Source: Argyresthia goedartella (Eukaryota > Arthropoda > Insecta > Lepidoptera > Argyresthiidae). Taken from it: a stretch of 64,000 nucleotides of DNA. A program made the position numbers and the translations under genes. The notes beneath the pieces were generated by a model. It searched no databases and was not told where the DNA came from. It saw only the letters and a program-made list of their open reading frames with translations. This document shows, piece after piece, positions 10,553 to 20,907 of the stretch; position 1 is the stretch's first letter; each line of letters begins with the position of its first letter. The stretch lies in contig OX463836.1 in assembly GCA_949825045.1 (NCBI GenBank), positions 10,433,829 through 10,497,828 of the forward strand, written 5' to 3'.

Positions 10553-12210
10553 TTATTGTTTATTGTTATATTATAACAATTATTAAAATGCTGTTTTAAT
10601 GGTTGGCCAGGTATGTTTACTGTCTGAATTAAATTTTGGGACATTGATACACCATCTTCAACCAATCTAGACGGCCCTGGTTGCGGTTCTTCGGTATAAC
10701 CACTACGAGTATGTGTGCGTTTTTGCTCTAGTTGCGGGTCAATGTTCTTTATAGAATTGGTGATTTGGTTACATAATTTTGTCTTGTTCTCAACAGACTC
10801 TTCGATGTAGCTCTCTGCGACTGTGTTAGACTTCCATCCGCCTAGTCTTTTGATGGCAGTAATATTCGCACCAGTATCCGCTAAAATAGTTCCAGAAGTC
10901 CTGCGGAGACTGTGCCCAGTGTATAGTTCAGGATCAGGTAGCTTTAAGAACACGGCCACTTCTTTAGGTACTGATACCAGTTTATTTTTGCCCATCGGCT
11001 GGCGAATGCATTCACCTTTACGGAATCCCAAGAAAAAGTATTTTCTATCATAGCCTGTGGGTCGCTTCTCTATATACTTTTTCACAATTTCGACGAAATC
11101 TTTATCAACGACGAATGATCTATCTACGTTTGTTTTAGTGTTATTCAATTTTACTATTATCAAGTCATTGGTCATTGTGACATCATCTAATGTAAGATTT
11201 TTGAGTTCTTGGCTTCTACAGGCCCCACAGATTCCTAATATAAAAGCAACCTGAAACAAAAAGAAAAAACCGGTTAAGTGCGAGTCTAAATCGCGCACGA
11301 AGGGTTCCGTACCACCGTTCAATGGAAGCGATGGTGTGGAGTGAATAGTTTGGATTTTACACAGCAAAATATTGTTTACAAAGTTATTGGTGCGGTTACT
11401 TTCACACTCCATGTACGTAACCAGGTGCATCCATAAGTTTGTATGTGGTATTGAAAGAATTGTTGTATGGGAGCCCCCTTAAATATTTCTTTTACCCTGT
11501 TTTTTAGTATTTGTTGTTATAGCGGCAACATAAATACATAATCTGTGAAAATTTCAACTCTCTAGCTAGCTAGGTTCTTGAGATACAGCCTGGTGACAGA
11601 CGGACGGACGGACAGCGGAGTCTTAGTAATAGGGTCCCGTTTGGAACCCTTCGGGTACGGAACCCTAAAAAGTGACTAAAGTAACAGAAATAAGACTAGA
11701 ATAGACTATGACAGATTGGGTCATCCAAAATGGACTTAAATGTAGTAAAAGTTATATTTAATAATAAAGTTATAGATACTAATACGAATACATAATGTAA
11801 TAGTACACTGTACATACCTTTGTTGCTAAAAATTGATCATCTGGAGCGTTTTCGATAAAGGTTTGTACCTCTTGAGAACTGAATACTTTAGCTTTAGTGC
11901 TTTTAAATCCAACGGACTGCTTTTTCAGAAATGCAGTTAGTTTTTCATATTTATTAATCTTGACGTCATGTTTGGTGTTCAGTGTTGCTTTTAGCATAGA
12001 ATATATGCTCCACAATGATGATGGTTTATATTGTTTTGATAGGTAATTAAAATATACAAGCAACAGATTTTCTGAGAAAGACTTGATCTTTTTTTCTGCA
12101 CGCCATTTAATGAAGTCATCATAGCATTTTAAATACCTTTCTTTTGATTTATTTGGCAAAAGGTTGTCGATTACATTCTCAGCTTCCATATCCACTTCAT
12201 CACTTGACAT
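10540..12210 (-). CDS. Crypton-like tyrosine recombinase, two exons
   Basis: Exon 1 (12,210-11,818, 131 codons) starts MSSDEVDMEAENVIDNLLP and forms the N-terminal SAM-like core-binding part. Exon 2 (11,250-10,540, 236 residues plus stop) is the catalytic domain. The intron (11,817-11,251) has a strong GTATGT donor and a TTTTTGTTTCAG acceptor, and both junctions are phase 0. Catalytic residues are all visible in exon 2: Arg in GACRSQEL, a candidate Lys in LNNTKTN, His and Arg in HSLRRTS, Trp in GGWKSN, and nucleophile Tyr in ESYIEES. The product of about 367 residues fits a Crypton recombinase, which cuts and joins DNA through a 3'-phosphotyrosine. The Asn-rich C-terminus has no recognised domain. 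No RT is nearby, which argues against a DIRS origin. A domesticated gene is the alternative. Confidence 0.85.
11264..11671 (+). mobile_element. R4 element inside the recombinase intron
   Basis: Runs from AAAAACCGGTTAAGTGCGAG to GTACGGAACCCTAAAAA. It has the internal GACGGACGGACGGACAG block and the module CATGTACGTAACCAGGTGCA. It is almost identical to copies at 31,166 and 56,377. On the gene strand its terminal T run adjoins the splice acceptor, 13 bp away. Its open frame extends exon 2 artificially upstream to 11,430. Confidence 0.92.
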
Positions 12211-12437
12211 TTTTAATTAGGTAATTAATTTGAGATAAACTTCATCAAACTTCAAATAATATCGATTGAATTACCGCCATTTTTTTTTTTTTGTGTTGGT
12301 TGAGTTTTTGACCAAGGAGGTTTGCATAGCTTGAACTGTAAAGTTGTATGAAAATCCATTACATATCAAGCATTGCTTGTTCTGCAAAGTAATTTGAAAA
12401 TGGAACGTAGTTTTCAATGCAGACAATGAATGAATGA

Positions 12438-12490
12438 CGTAAAGACTAACTTACATTCACTCTTTGAATGTAAGTAAGTAGGTCTTTACG
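12438..12490. repeat. Hairpin, 20+ bp arms
   Basis: CGTAAAGACTAACTTACATT and the inverted AATGTAAGTAAGTAGGTCTT surround a short loop. The right arm has a 4 bp GTAA-type slip. Confidence 0.82.
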
Positions 12491-12576
12491 AGCAAGGCAG
12501 GTGTAAACAATATTAATGCCAAAAATCGCAAGCTCAAACTACCACTTGACAGTTTGGCGCGAAAACGGACCTACTG

Positions 12577-12712
12577 CGGAAGTGACGAAATGGCTGATGA
12601 CAAAGGGAGAGTGCTATGCGCTTCTCCTTCTCCTTTATGCGCATAGAAAAGGGAAGGGAGACTGACTCATAGCTCTCTGTCCCTTGCAGACAACAACTAT
12701 TACGTCACTTCC
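12577..12712. mobile_element. Small TIR element with inner hairpin
   Basis: Outer inverted repeats CGGAAGTGACG and CGTCACTTCC are separated by about 115 bp. An inner pair, GCTATGCGC and TGCGCATAG, could form a second stem. Non-coding. Confidence 0.55.
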
Positions 12713-12964
12713 TCTGATGGGGTTTTTTAAAACAAGTGTTGGTTGAAGATAGTTTAAATCCGTATTTTTTTTTTAATTAGTTTTAATATAATAAATAAAA
12801 TAAAAACTTTCAAAATAGGGTCCTTTTATTTTTTTAGGTCTCAAAATGTTTTAATGTGAATATCTTGACCGAAGCCTCTCTATTTTAGATAATACGCAGG
12901 TTAAATACACGCCCTTCTGTTACCGTCCGCGAAAGAGTTAGCGTTTTGACGAACATACAAGCAC
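12713..12964. other. A+T-rich intergenic DNA
   Basis: Nothing recognised. Confidence 0.4.
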
Positions 12965-13030
12965 ATGCATTGCTTCTCCATAGCTGCGGCGATGGGCTAG
13001 CCACCTGCCACCCCGTACGGGAAAGTTTGT
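12965..13030 (+). mobile_element. S1 SINE tail fragment
   Basis: CCATAGCTGCGGCGATGGGC, then CACCTGCCACCCCGTACGGG. No head. Confidence 0.7.
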
Positions 13031-13177
13031 GCCATATAAAGAAATTAGATTTTGTGTCCAGCCAACCTAGTCAGAACAGCTGGTCAGAATCTTATTGTGA
13101 TTCCCTGAAAATAACATAGGCAGCAATTTTTAAAGATCGGTAACAAATACAATAAAACAATAAGGTAGCAAAACATT

Positions 13178-13300
13178 ACGACCTCTGTGGCGCTGCGGTT
13201 GTGGCGGGTTCGATCCCTGGCTGGAAAAAGAAATGAAAAAAAGCAGATCTTGGATGCTTATGACGTCACTGTTTCTGATTCCTATGACCCAGGTTCATCC
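13178..13300 (+). mobile_element. S2 SINE, internally deleted
   Basis: Begins ACGACCTCTGTGGCGCTGCG. The CTCTGCCTACCATGCGAG segment is deleted so that GTTGTGGC joins directly to GGGTTCGATCCC (B box). The tail has CAGATCTTGGATGCTTATGA. Confidence 0.8.
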
Positions 13301-13659
13301 GATTGGGAACTACGGCGCCACAGACAGATACACACTGGTGTTACAGCCAGAGGTGATGTCTTTCTACGTAGGGGTGTACAAACACGTAGCAACACTGTAC
13401 ATCGAGGCATATGCAGATTTACGTACCATAGATAAGACACGTATGTGTTTCCGGAATTAAACACTCTTGACAGGCGATGACATAAAAGCCCAAGCGTAGG
13501 CTTTTCGTTCAATACATGGGTTATACACATTATAATTCAGTTCCTGTTCGAACAGTAAGTTACCATAGAAATGCAATAATAATTGAGTATCTATTTATCA
13601 ATTTCATAATTCTTAATTGCACACATTTTATATTTAAAAGGTTACATTAAGAGAAATTA

Positions 13660-13705
13660 TTATGTGCAAAGGCGAGCTGATCTCTAAAAGAGATTTCTTC
13701 CAGCA
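13660..13705 (-). repeat. Detached LINE 3'-UTR fragment
   Basis: The reverse complement contains GGTTTGCTGGAAGAAATCTC and AGCTCGCCTTTG, the same words as the 3' UTR of the LINE at 54,610-55,962 (55,850-55,892). Confidence 0.75.
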
Positions 13706-13730
13706 AACCAAGGCATGAAAGGGTAGGCAG

Positions 13731-13766
13731 TGCACAATATCTAATATATATATTAGATATTGTGCA
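13731..13766. repeat. Perfect 36 bp palindrome
   Basis: TGCACAATATCTAATATA is followed without spacer by its exact reverse complement. Confidence 0.97.
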
Positions 13767-13774
13767 GTGCATTA

Positions 13775-14715
13775 TGTAAAATCCACTCCACACCATTCCT
13801 ATCATTGTATTGTGGTACGGAACCCTTCGTGCTCGAGTCCGACTCACACTTGTTCGGTTCTTATATGAAATAATTGACACGGTTGGTTCGCATATACATA
13901 TTGGGGTGCTTACGGGCGTCTACTAGAAATCAGTGTGTGGTCTGAGGTTCGATCCATAGTTTTTAGGGTTCCTTACCCGAAGGGTGCCAAACGGGACCCT
14001 ATTACTAAGCCTCCGCGGTCCGTCCGTCCGTCAGTTCGTCTGTCACTTGGCTTTACCGGATCAACCGAAATACGTAGAGAGCAGAAATTATCACAGAGGA
14101 TATATTTCTATTGCTGTTCAGTATTTTTGACAAACAAAAACTGGATTTACAGTCATACTACCCAAAAAAAAAACAAGTTTACAGGTTTCGAACCTACACA
14201 CCACCCCTACCCCACAGACGGCGGATCCGAACCCAAACCAATTGCGCCACCAAAACTATTTATAGATGTCGCGAAATTATCGATTATATTCAAATGATGA
14301 TGATTTGGTGATTCGCAGGGACATTGATATTGAAATACATCTCTTGTATGGGGGCCTGCTTTAATTTATAAAATCTCGTGAAGTTCATTATTTGTTGCTG
14401 AAGCGGCCACAGAAATACACAATCTGTAAAAATTTCAACTCTCTACCTCTACTCGACAGTCAGACAGACAGACGGACGGACAGCGGAGGCTTTGTAATAG
14501 GGTCCCGTTGGCTCCCTTAGGGTAAGGAACACTAAAAACTGTGGATCGACCCACAGACCACGCACTGATATCTAGTAGACGCCGCCGTAAGCACCCCAAT
14601 ATAGAAGACCAACCGTGTTAATTCTTTCATATAATAGCCAAACAAGTGCGAGTCGGACTCGCGCACGAAGGGTTCAGCACCACCGTGCAACGGTAGGAGT
14701 GGATTTTACATAGCA
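13775..14715. repeat. Large inverted duplication containing R4 pieces
   Basis: The left arm (about 13,775-14,125) matches the reverse complement of the right arm (about 14,385-14,715). The match covers R4 fragments and also non-R4 sequence between them. For example, TATTGGGGTGCTTACGG and GTCTACTAGA at 13,899-13,930 are mirrored at about 14,570-14,605. Similarity is roughly four bases in five by eye. The spacer holds an S4 SINE. Because the unique segments are mirrored too, one duplication event is more likely than separate insertions. Confidence 0.8.
14172..14257 (-). mobile_element. S4 tRNA-derived SINE head
   Basis: On the minus strand it has an A box in TGGCGCAATTGG, then GGATCCGCCGTCTGTGGGGT, then a B box GGTTCGAAACC. 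Only the head region is recognisable, and it sits in the spacer of the inverted duplication. Confidence 0.7.
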
Positions 14716-14821
14716 AAATGTAGTTGGACAGGTAGCCAGGTTCGATATAAGTTTGTATGTGGTTTACAGATCTATATAAAACCTTGACAATTGGCACCTT
14801 TTGGGTACAGAACCCTAAACG

Positions 14822-15015
14822 GGATGGCAGAGGCGCAGTGCGACGACTTTTAGCCAGTTTTCTGTGACAGGGGTAATTATCCAATTAATGGTACTCCAGG
14901 TCTTTATGTAAATAGTCAATCAATCCATGTTTAGTAAGTGACTGTTTGTTACCTGAATAAAATAAAATAAAATAAAAATAAAAAGGGGGCTGGCCCATCG
15001 CCGCAGCTTTGGTGA
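14822..15015 (-). mobile_element. S1 SINE tail, split by a nested insertion
   Basis: GGATGGCAGAGGCGCAGTGC and TTAGCCAGTTTTCTGTGACA on one side and CTGGCCCATCGCCGCAGC on the other belong to one S1 tail. They are separated by a foreign A-tailed piece. Confidence 0.75.
14878..14984 (+). mobile_element. Nested A-tailed retro-insertion
   Basis: About 105 bp ending in (AAAAT)n repeats (AATAAAATAAAATAAAAATA) interrupts the S1 tail. It looks like the short 3' end of a LINE or SINE; the family was not identified. Confidence 0.55.
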
Positions 15016-15449
15016 AACAACACAACCAAACCGACATCCGCACCCTACTCCTGCATCTACCTCTCTGATTTCAACCGCGCAGCAAGTAGGCACCGGTTAT
15101 TCCGGGCTGATCCCAACAAAGTAAACTTACCCACATCACAAGAAAATGTCTCGCTGAAGGCTCATTTGTCCTTCTGCAAGGACAGGTTGGCTTCAACATG
15201 AAAGCCCGCCATTTTCGAGTTGGAATTGCGAAGTTGGTAGGAATGCCTGAGGGCGGTTTGGTTTTTGATGTCAAAAACTAGGTTTTGTGGTTGTGGTCTG
15301 ATTAGACAAAGGACTGGTTGAATCAATTTTGTTAAAATAAAGGTAATGGACCATAATCCGACCCGCTCAAGGCATGTTTGCGTACATAAATTTTAATTGA
15401 TGGTTAACTATGCAGATGAAACCTACATTTTATTGTATGGGAAAGAAGG
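15016..15449. other. Unassigned intergenic DNA
   Basis: No recognised gene or repeat. Moderately G+C-rich around 15,060-15,270. Confidence 0.4.
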
Positions 15450-15523
15450 GCTTGCCGGCTAAGCAGGTATAGACGGCCGACCGTAGTAGGGGAAGGCCGG
15501 ATAGGTATACGAAGCCGGCAAGC
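15450..15523. repeat. Short inverted repeat
   Basis: GCTTGCCGGCT and AGCCGGCAAGC are exact inverses 74 bp end to end, with internal GGTATAG/GGTATAC and GGCCG words. Confidence 0.75.
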
Positions 15524-15834
15524 TTTTTCACGGCCAGAGGCATGTATAGTGCTTTTCTCAAACATATGCAATGAAATAAAAAAATACGCCACTCAAAAAA
15601 CAAGTTTAAAGATACTACTCATAAAAAATGATCATAAAAAAGTAATTTCGGTGCCCCCGTTAATGTCATTTGATTTGAGCATAACATTAAAAAAATCCTT
15701 CCCGCCTGCAATGCTGTATGAAATTCCATTACAGTTCTCAGACTTGTGCGGCCCGAAACGTGATACTTCCAAGCCTGTTACAGCGCACGTAATGACGACA
15801 TATAGTTATAGTTCAACGCGAGCCACTTTTTAGC

Positions 15835-16540
15835 AACTCGACGTCTTAAATTTTGCGCCTATTTTGCGTGACGTGGGTTGGGGGCAGTACTCTTGCCAAC
15901 CCAGCTCCTGTGGGAAGCCAAGCAAACCCTTGACGTTGCCGACGACTTCCTGGAGCGACCTCGGCGACCCGAGGAGTGTTGCCCGGTAGATGGCCACGCC
16001 GGAACATTCCAGCAGGATGTGGGTGGCTGTCTCCTCGACCTCCATGCAGGCTCTGCACAGTGAGCTGTCGGTAACACCTAGAGTGTGTAAGTGTTTATTT
16101 AGCAAAGTGTGTCCAGTCATCGCTCCGGTTACCAAGCGGAGCTGTGACCTATAGCTTCAGAAGCTTACGTGATTTATTTATTTATCTATGTGATAATCCG
16201 AGTCTGATCATCGGGAGGGCCTGTCTAGCTTGCTTGCAGGTATCCAAGTTTGACCAATAACGTTGGTGAGTTACCTAGGGTTTTCCTCAACCAGCTGAAT
16301 GGCAGTGGTATTATGGGTTCTGGTCCTTCCACCGTCTGTTCCGAACCCAACCTTGCCAGTGCGTCGGCTGCGTTGTTGCCGCGCGAGCCGCTGTGTCCCT
16401 TTACCCACTGCAGGGTAACAATACTGTGGTTACATACATCTGACAGGGCTTGGTGACAATCGTATATAAGGCCGGAGGTGATGATCTTGCGTTGAAGGGC
16501 TTGCAGAACTGCCTTGCTGTCGGATAGATGAAGATTTCAT
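15835..16540 (-). pseudogene. LINE RNase H and C-terminal remnant
   Basis: Read on the minus strand, the upstream half (about 16,530-16,250) encodes an RNase H end. SDSKAVLQAL and WVKGHSGSRGNNAADALAR carry the Asp and His motifs of LINE-type RNase H. Then RQALPMIRLGL leads to an in-frame stop beside an ATAA-type insertion and a frameshift near 16,150. The downstream half resumes as TGHTLLNKHLHTLGV with a Cys-His finger-like CRACMEVEETATHILLEC, a common C-terminus of R1- and I-group LINEs. Reverse transcriptase is absent, so this is a 5'-truncated dead copy. The clade is uncertain. Confidence 0.88.
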
Positions 16541-16872
16541 TGCATGTTTGAGAAAAATATATGTAAACCATGGGGTTAACATCTAACAGTGAAAATAATA
16601 AAAATCAATATTAATAATTCATTTAGTAGGTCGATGCAAAGTTTAAAATGAAGATAGTAAATTTAGACCCAATTGGGCAGAACTGGTGTAGCAGAAGTCT
16701 TACTGTATCATTTTTATGGGTGTTTTAGTGTTTTGAGTTAATTGGTAATAATTGCGATTCTAAACAACAATCGATTTCTTCTTCAAACATTATTATTAAG
16801 AACTATGTAAGTAATCTAACAAAACTAGTAAGACTTTGTTTATAGAGATCAAGGTTTTTTGACTGCATTTTA
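16541..16872. other. A+T-rich intergenic DNA
   Basis: Nothing recognised. Confidence 0.45.
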
Positions 16873-17213
16873 AGAAAAAATACGGCCAAGTGTGAGTCCG
16901 TACCACCGTTCAATGGTAGGGATGGTGTGGAGTGAATAGTTTGGATTTTACATAGCAAAATGTTGTTTACAAAGTTATTGGTGCATTCATAAGTTTGTAT
17001 GTGGTATTGAAATAATAGTTGTATGGGAGCCCCCTTGAATATTTATTTTATTATCTTTTTTAGTATTTGTTGTTATAGCGGCAACAGAAATACATCATCT
17101 GTGAAAATTTCAACTGTCTAACTATTAAGGTTCGTGAGATACAGCATGGTGACAGGCGGACGGGCAGCGGATAGAGTCCCGTTTTTACCCTTTGGGTACG
17201 GAACCCTAAAAAA
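16873..17213 (+). mobile_element. R4 element, slightly diverged
   Basis: From TACGGCCAAGTGTGAGTCCG to TTGGGTACGGAACCCTAAAA. It lacks part of the CGCGCACGAAGGG start and part of the GACGG block. It ends about 140 bp upstream of an MH copy. Confidence 0.85.
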
Positions 17214-17354
17214 CGAAAGACGTGCAAACCTTTAAAAACTTGCTCGGCTATTGTTCTATCTTTTGAGATATCATTACAACTGTAACTCATAAAATATTGA
17301 AATTAGTATCTCTGAACCAAATTGAAAGATAAATATTCCATCTTTTAAATTTTT

Positions 17355-17597
17355 TCTTCAAGTTGGTGACGCACATAGATAACAATATACATTATTATCT
17401 AACAATTATCTTATTTCTTACAAATGAAATTGCACTTCAAACCACTAACGATTATCCGAAAGAAATAGCTGAGAAAACTTGGTTTTTCAAATGTCGGGGC
17501 TAACCATTTTTATCATGTTTTTTTTTATTACTTCTAACGAAGATTCCACTACTAACACATCAAATAACGTTTTGCCGAAGTCGGGTGCCAAGTTCAC
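17355..17597. mobile_element. MH element, diverged copy
   Basis: Shares AAACTTGGTTTTTCAAATGT-like and TCGGGTGCCAAGTTCAC sequence with the intact MH at 41,249-41,569. Its left inverted repeat has decayed to CTTCAAGTTGGTGACG. Confidence 0.65.
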
Positions 17598-17671
17598 AAT
17601 GCCGTTATAATGATGTCTCTTAAATATTTACCTCATTGGCCATATTAATGCGTGATGGACGATAGACAGTA

Positions 17672-17872
17672 GACGACCTCTGTGGTGCAGTGGTTGTGGC
17701 TCTGTCTACCATGCGAGAGGTCCCGGGTTCGATCCCCGGCTGGTGGTTAAGAAAAAAAAACAAGAAACCCCCAGGTCTTGGATGTTTATATGTGTGTGAA
17801 GTCGCAGTTTCTGGTTACCACGACACAGGGTATCCTAGTGTGGGACAGAATTAATGTATATATATGCCTGTA
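17672..17872 (+). mobile_element. S2 tRNA-derived SINE, full length
   Basis: A box in TGGTGCAGTGGTTGTGG, then TCTACCATGCGAGAGGTCCC, B box GGGTTCGATCCCC, and the tail CCCCCAGGTCTTGGATGTTT with CACAGGGTATCCTAGTGTGG. It ends in TATATATGCCTGTATG. Confidence 0.92.
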
Positions 17873-17934
17873 TGTTTATTAAAAAAGCCCTTGGATGTAG
17901 CTGGTTCATGTTTTTTTTATGGCTGGTATTTAAA

Positions 17935-18171
17935 CGCACATCAAAAATACTGATTTGCATAGCAAAAAGAATAAAAAAAAAACACTTTTTATGTTTTAAA
18001 TATTTTATGTGTACCTACGTTCATGTTTTAAGTATTTTTGTTGTTCTTACACGTTCAACCTAACACGACAGATAAAGGAGCTTCGCCTCGCTCACCCCCT
18101 TTACCCTTCACCTAAACTAACGCAGCATTTTGCCCTGATATTTGCTGTGAAATCAGTATTTTTGGTGTGCA
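17935..18171. mobile_element. R5b MITE
   Basis: Ends CGCACATCAAAAATACTGAT and AATCAGTATTTTTGGTGTGC are inverted repeats. The R5 core (GTTCAACCTAACACGACAGA, CTTCGCCTCGCTCACCCCC, TTTTGCCCTGATAT) is in the middle. Other copies are at 28,294 and 59,927. Confidence 0.85.
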
Positions 18172-18471
18172 GTTTAATATTTCCTATTTTTTATCATAAT
18201 TTTATGACGATATACCTCCAATGTTGTTAGTTTTTATTCCAGCCCCATCATTTAATGGTCCATCATGAAGAATGTATCTGTATCTGTATCTACGAAAGTA
18301 TTTATCAGAAGTAATAAGTATCTTAGCAAATATCAGTATTTCTCACGTATGTCTCTGAATTTCCGCCTTTTATGGAGGGCAGAAACAATTTATTACACCT
18401 AGTAAGTAACTATTATCTAATCAGTGACCTAGTGCCGTATAAGTTGACCCATGCGCAGCAACTCAATTATA

Positions 18472-18591
18472 CCTCGCGCCACGAATTAAGAGCGCTGGGC
18501 GACGCTGGGGGGAATTACTGCGCATATGTACAGGTATTGAAAAGTGACCACTGCGCATTCAAGGCCACCGCTCATATCGTGTGGCGCGACT
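18472..18591. mobile_element. 120 bp MITE with TCGCGCCACGA ends
   Basis: CCTCGCGCCACGA at the left is matched by TCGTGTGGCGCGA at the right. The interior has GCTGGGCGACGCTGG and CTGCGCATTCAAGGCCACCG. A second copy is at 21,377-21,490. The open frame spanning it is not a gene. Confidence 0.85.
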
Positions 18592-18996
18592 TTTTGCACC
18601 GTGTAACCATAGTAACCTCCGCAGAACACCGCCATTTTGGGTCGAGTTATGAACATTTACTTAAATTTTTGTTTTTCGTATCCACAACCTGTTTGCAATT
18701 CTGTAACCAGGGGCAAAGATGCCGCAGCTTCGCCGTATCAACACGATTCAGAGAGATATAGCGGAGATTTCTTAGCGTTACGACCGTCGTAAATACACCC
18801 GTAAAGAATATGCCCCATAACTGTTTATTGGTCATTCGACGCACGCACACATTCATTGGCGTTTTATTAGTCGGCGCGGCGGGAAGGTCTTGCAGTGGGT
18901 GGGGGGTGGGGCGCAACGGCTGAACAATGGTGTTTCTTGCTTTTTGCGCCGATTTCATAAGTAAGTATTTAATGATTGAAAGTAAATAAGTTTTAG
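18592..18996. other. Unassigned intergenic DNA
   Basis: Locally G+C-rich (18,860-18,960, including GTGGGTGGGGGGTGGGGCGC). No recognised gene. Confidence 0.4.
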
Positions 18997-19299
18997 GCAA
19001 CAAATATAATGATGACCAAAATATATTTTTTCTACCCAAAAGGGGTGGATGATCACCAAAAGTTGCAGAAAATTTCCTTCGTGTTAGGTTGAACATGTAG
19101 GTTCGTGTTAGGTTGAACATGTAAGAACAACAAAAAATACTAAAAACATAAACTTAATTAAGTACACAAAACCTAAAAAGAAGTTTGGTGATCATTTATC
19201 CAAACACAATTTGGTGATCGTTTACTAATTCTGGCGGTCGTTTCGAATTTATGGGTAGTAAAATAGGTGCGTTTTTGGTGATCGTTCAAACATAAGCCT
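18997..19299. mobile_element. R5a MITE with partly deleted core
   Basis: From GGCAACAAATATAATGATGA to TGGTGATCGTTCAAACATAA. The CGTGTTAGGTTGAACATGTA word is duplicated in tandem. The GGGGG...CCCCC part of the core, present in other copies, is missing. Confidence 0.85.
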
Positions 19300-19379
19300 A
19301 CGTTTTATAGCATTTAGCTTTAACGATAACTGTAAATAAAAAATTAAAACACTCCCGGCACAAATAAAACCTCAAGTCA

Positions 19380-19704
19380 AAAACTTGGCTGACTTATTTG
19401 ATTGTTAAGCTGATAACTTTCGAACTGCTGATCCGATTTTAATAAAACATAGCTAGGTACCATCACAGTGAAGTCTACTGCCATTGACAGACAAAAAAAC
19501 GTCCAACCTTTTGAGCACTAGAATGCCACAGACACAGCGACAGACGATTCAAACTTACGACACCCTACTTTTGAGCACTAGAATGCCACAGACACAGCGA
19601 CAGACGATTCAAACTTACGACACCCTACTTTTGAGCACTAGAATGCCACAGACACAGCGACAGACGATTCAAACTTACGACACCCTACTTTTGGGCGTCG
19701 GGGG
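19380..19704 (+). repeat. R7 dispersed repeat with 60 bp x 3 expansion
   Basis: R7 sequence (GATCCGATTTTAATAAAACA, CGTCGGGGGTTAAAA) surrounds three exact copies of a 60 bp unit at 19,508-19,687. The unit has GAGCACTAGAATGCCACAGA and CAAACTTACGACACCCTAC. Since 60 is 20 codons, an open frame results that is not a gene. Confidence 0.88.
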
Positions 19705-19712
19705 TTAAAAAA

Positions 19713-20495
19713 TAAGTTTGACTCTTTTCATTGCCTCGCACCACCAGTAAAAAAACTAAAACGTTTTGTCTCTGGTCTGTGTTGTCGTTTTAAAACTCTG
19801 AAAAAATCCCAAAGGCATTGACTTCACTTCTGTTTATCCTGTTTCCATTTTACAACTTTGAAGGACTTTGCACAGCTCGTAGGGAATGAATGGGAAAGTG
19901 CTATTGCTGCTATTTCTTGCAACATTGCCAAGATTTATGACTTACAGCTATTTTTGTTGTAGCGTGTTGCGAAACTACTACTTATGCATGTTTTTACCAA
20001 CTTTGTTGTTTGTAGGTACCTATTGTAGTTGTTGGTATAAATCTTTGTTAATGGGAATTCTTGTGAAAATTAAAAAATGCATTCCTTTTGACGCAAAAGT
20101 TTATTTTTCTATATTTTTGCCAGATCCTCTATACTGTATGAGCAAGCAGTGGTACTCGCTTGACGTTGAGTTACGGGACAGCCCTGTATAATCATTAGGT
20201 CAACTTATATTATACTATTTCTTCACTGCTGTTCATAGACAGTTAAAGCACTCATATAAAAATTTTACTCCCGAAATCTGTGCGTATACTGCGATATTAG
20301 TAGACTCACTGGCGTTCGTATCGACTCTCGTAAAAAAGTGTCGATAAAAAAGACGTAACTCCGTACGTCACTCGACAATAAACGACGCATCTCAATATGA
20401 GACCTTTGGGTCCCGAATGCTTGTTAAAACATTACCCTCCTTATGGTACAGTTGGATTCAGCTAAACATGATAGGTATCACCTCCGTGGAAAGCT
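19713..20495. other. Unassigned intergenic DNA
   Basis: The 101-codon open frame at 19,886-20,191 has hydrophobic and Cys-rich stretches but no splice-site or family support. It is treated as chance. Confidence 0.4.
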
Positions 20496-20907
20496 GATTG
20501 ACCGAGCGAGCGCAGTCTCTTTTTCAGGATTGGGCAAAAATGCTTTCGTATGTCCGAATCTGTGTCCGCTTTTCTCAACTGATCCTCGTGAATTTTTGTG
20601 AGCAGGTTCGATTATCAAATAGTTTTTTTTATCGATTCAGTTTTTGGAAATTTTACAAAATGGCGGAGATATGTGGTTGGGTTGGGACCTCTCAAAAAAC
20701 CGTTACAGCCCAAAAGGCTAAATATATTTTAACCAATGAGGTGTTGTTGGATTTGTGGTGATCGTAGAAATGAAATAGGCTATTTAATTTTAGGTTGGAT
20801 TTCAGATAGCAAAATGTGGTTTACAAAGTTATTGATGCGGCTTCTTTCATACTCCATGTACGTAACCAGGTGCATTCATAACTTTGTATGTGGTATTGAA
20901 AGAAAAT
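20496..20907 (+). repeat. R6 repeat plus mobile module
   Basis: R6 starts GACCGAGCGAGCGCAGTC and has CTGATCCTCGTGAATTTTTG, AAATGGCGGAGATATGTGG and GCCCAAAAGGCTAAATATA. It is followed by the module ATAGCAAAATGTGGTTTACA to CATGTACGTAACCAGGTGCA that otherwise lies inside R4. The same R6-plus-module order is seen at 36,669-37,465. Confidence 0.75.

Noticed and set aside
11053..11430. N-terminal extension of the recombinase exon 2 up to 11,430
   Set aside because: Residues upstream of 11,250 come from R4 read in reverse (MHLVTYMECESN also appears at 31,332). The splice acceptor at 11,251 gives a better start of the exon.
18372..18761. 129-codon forward open frame
   Set aside because: It runs through a 120 bp TIR element and shows no domain or splice support.
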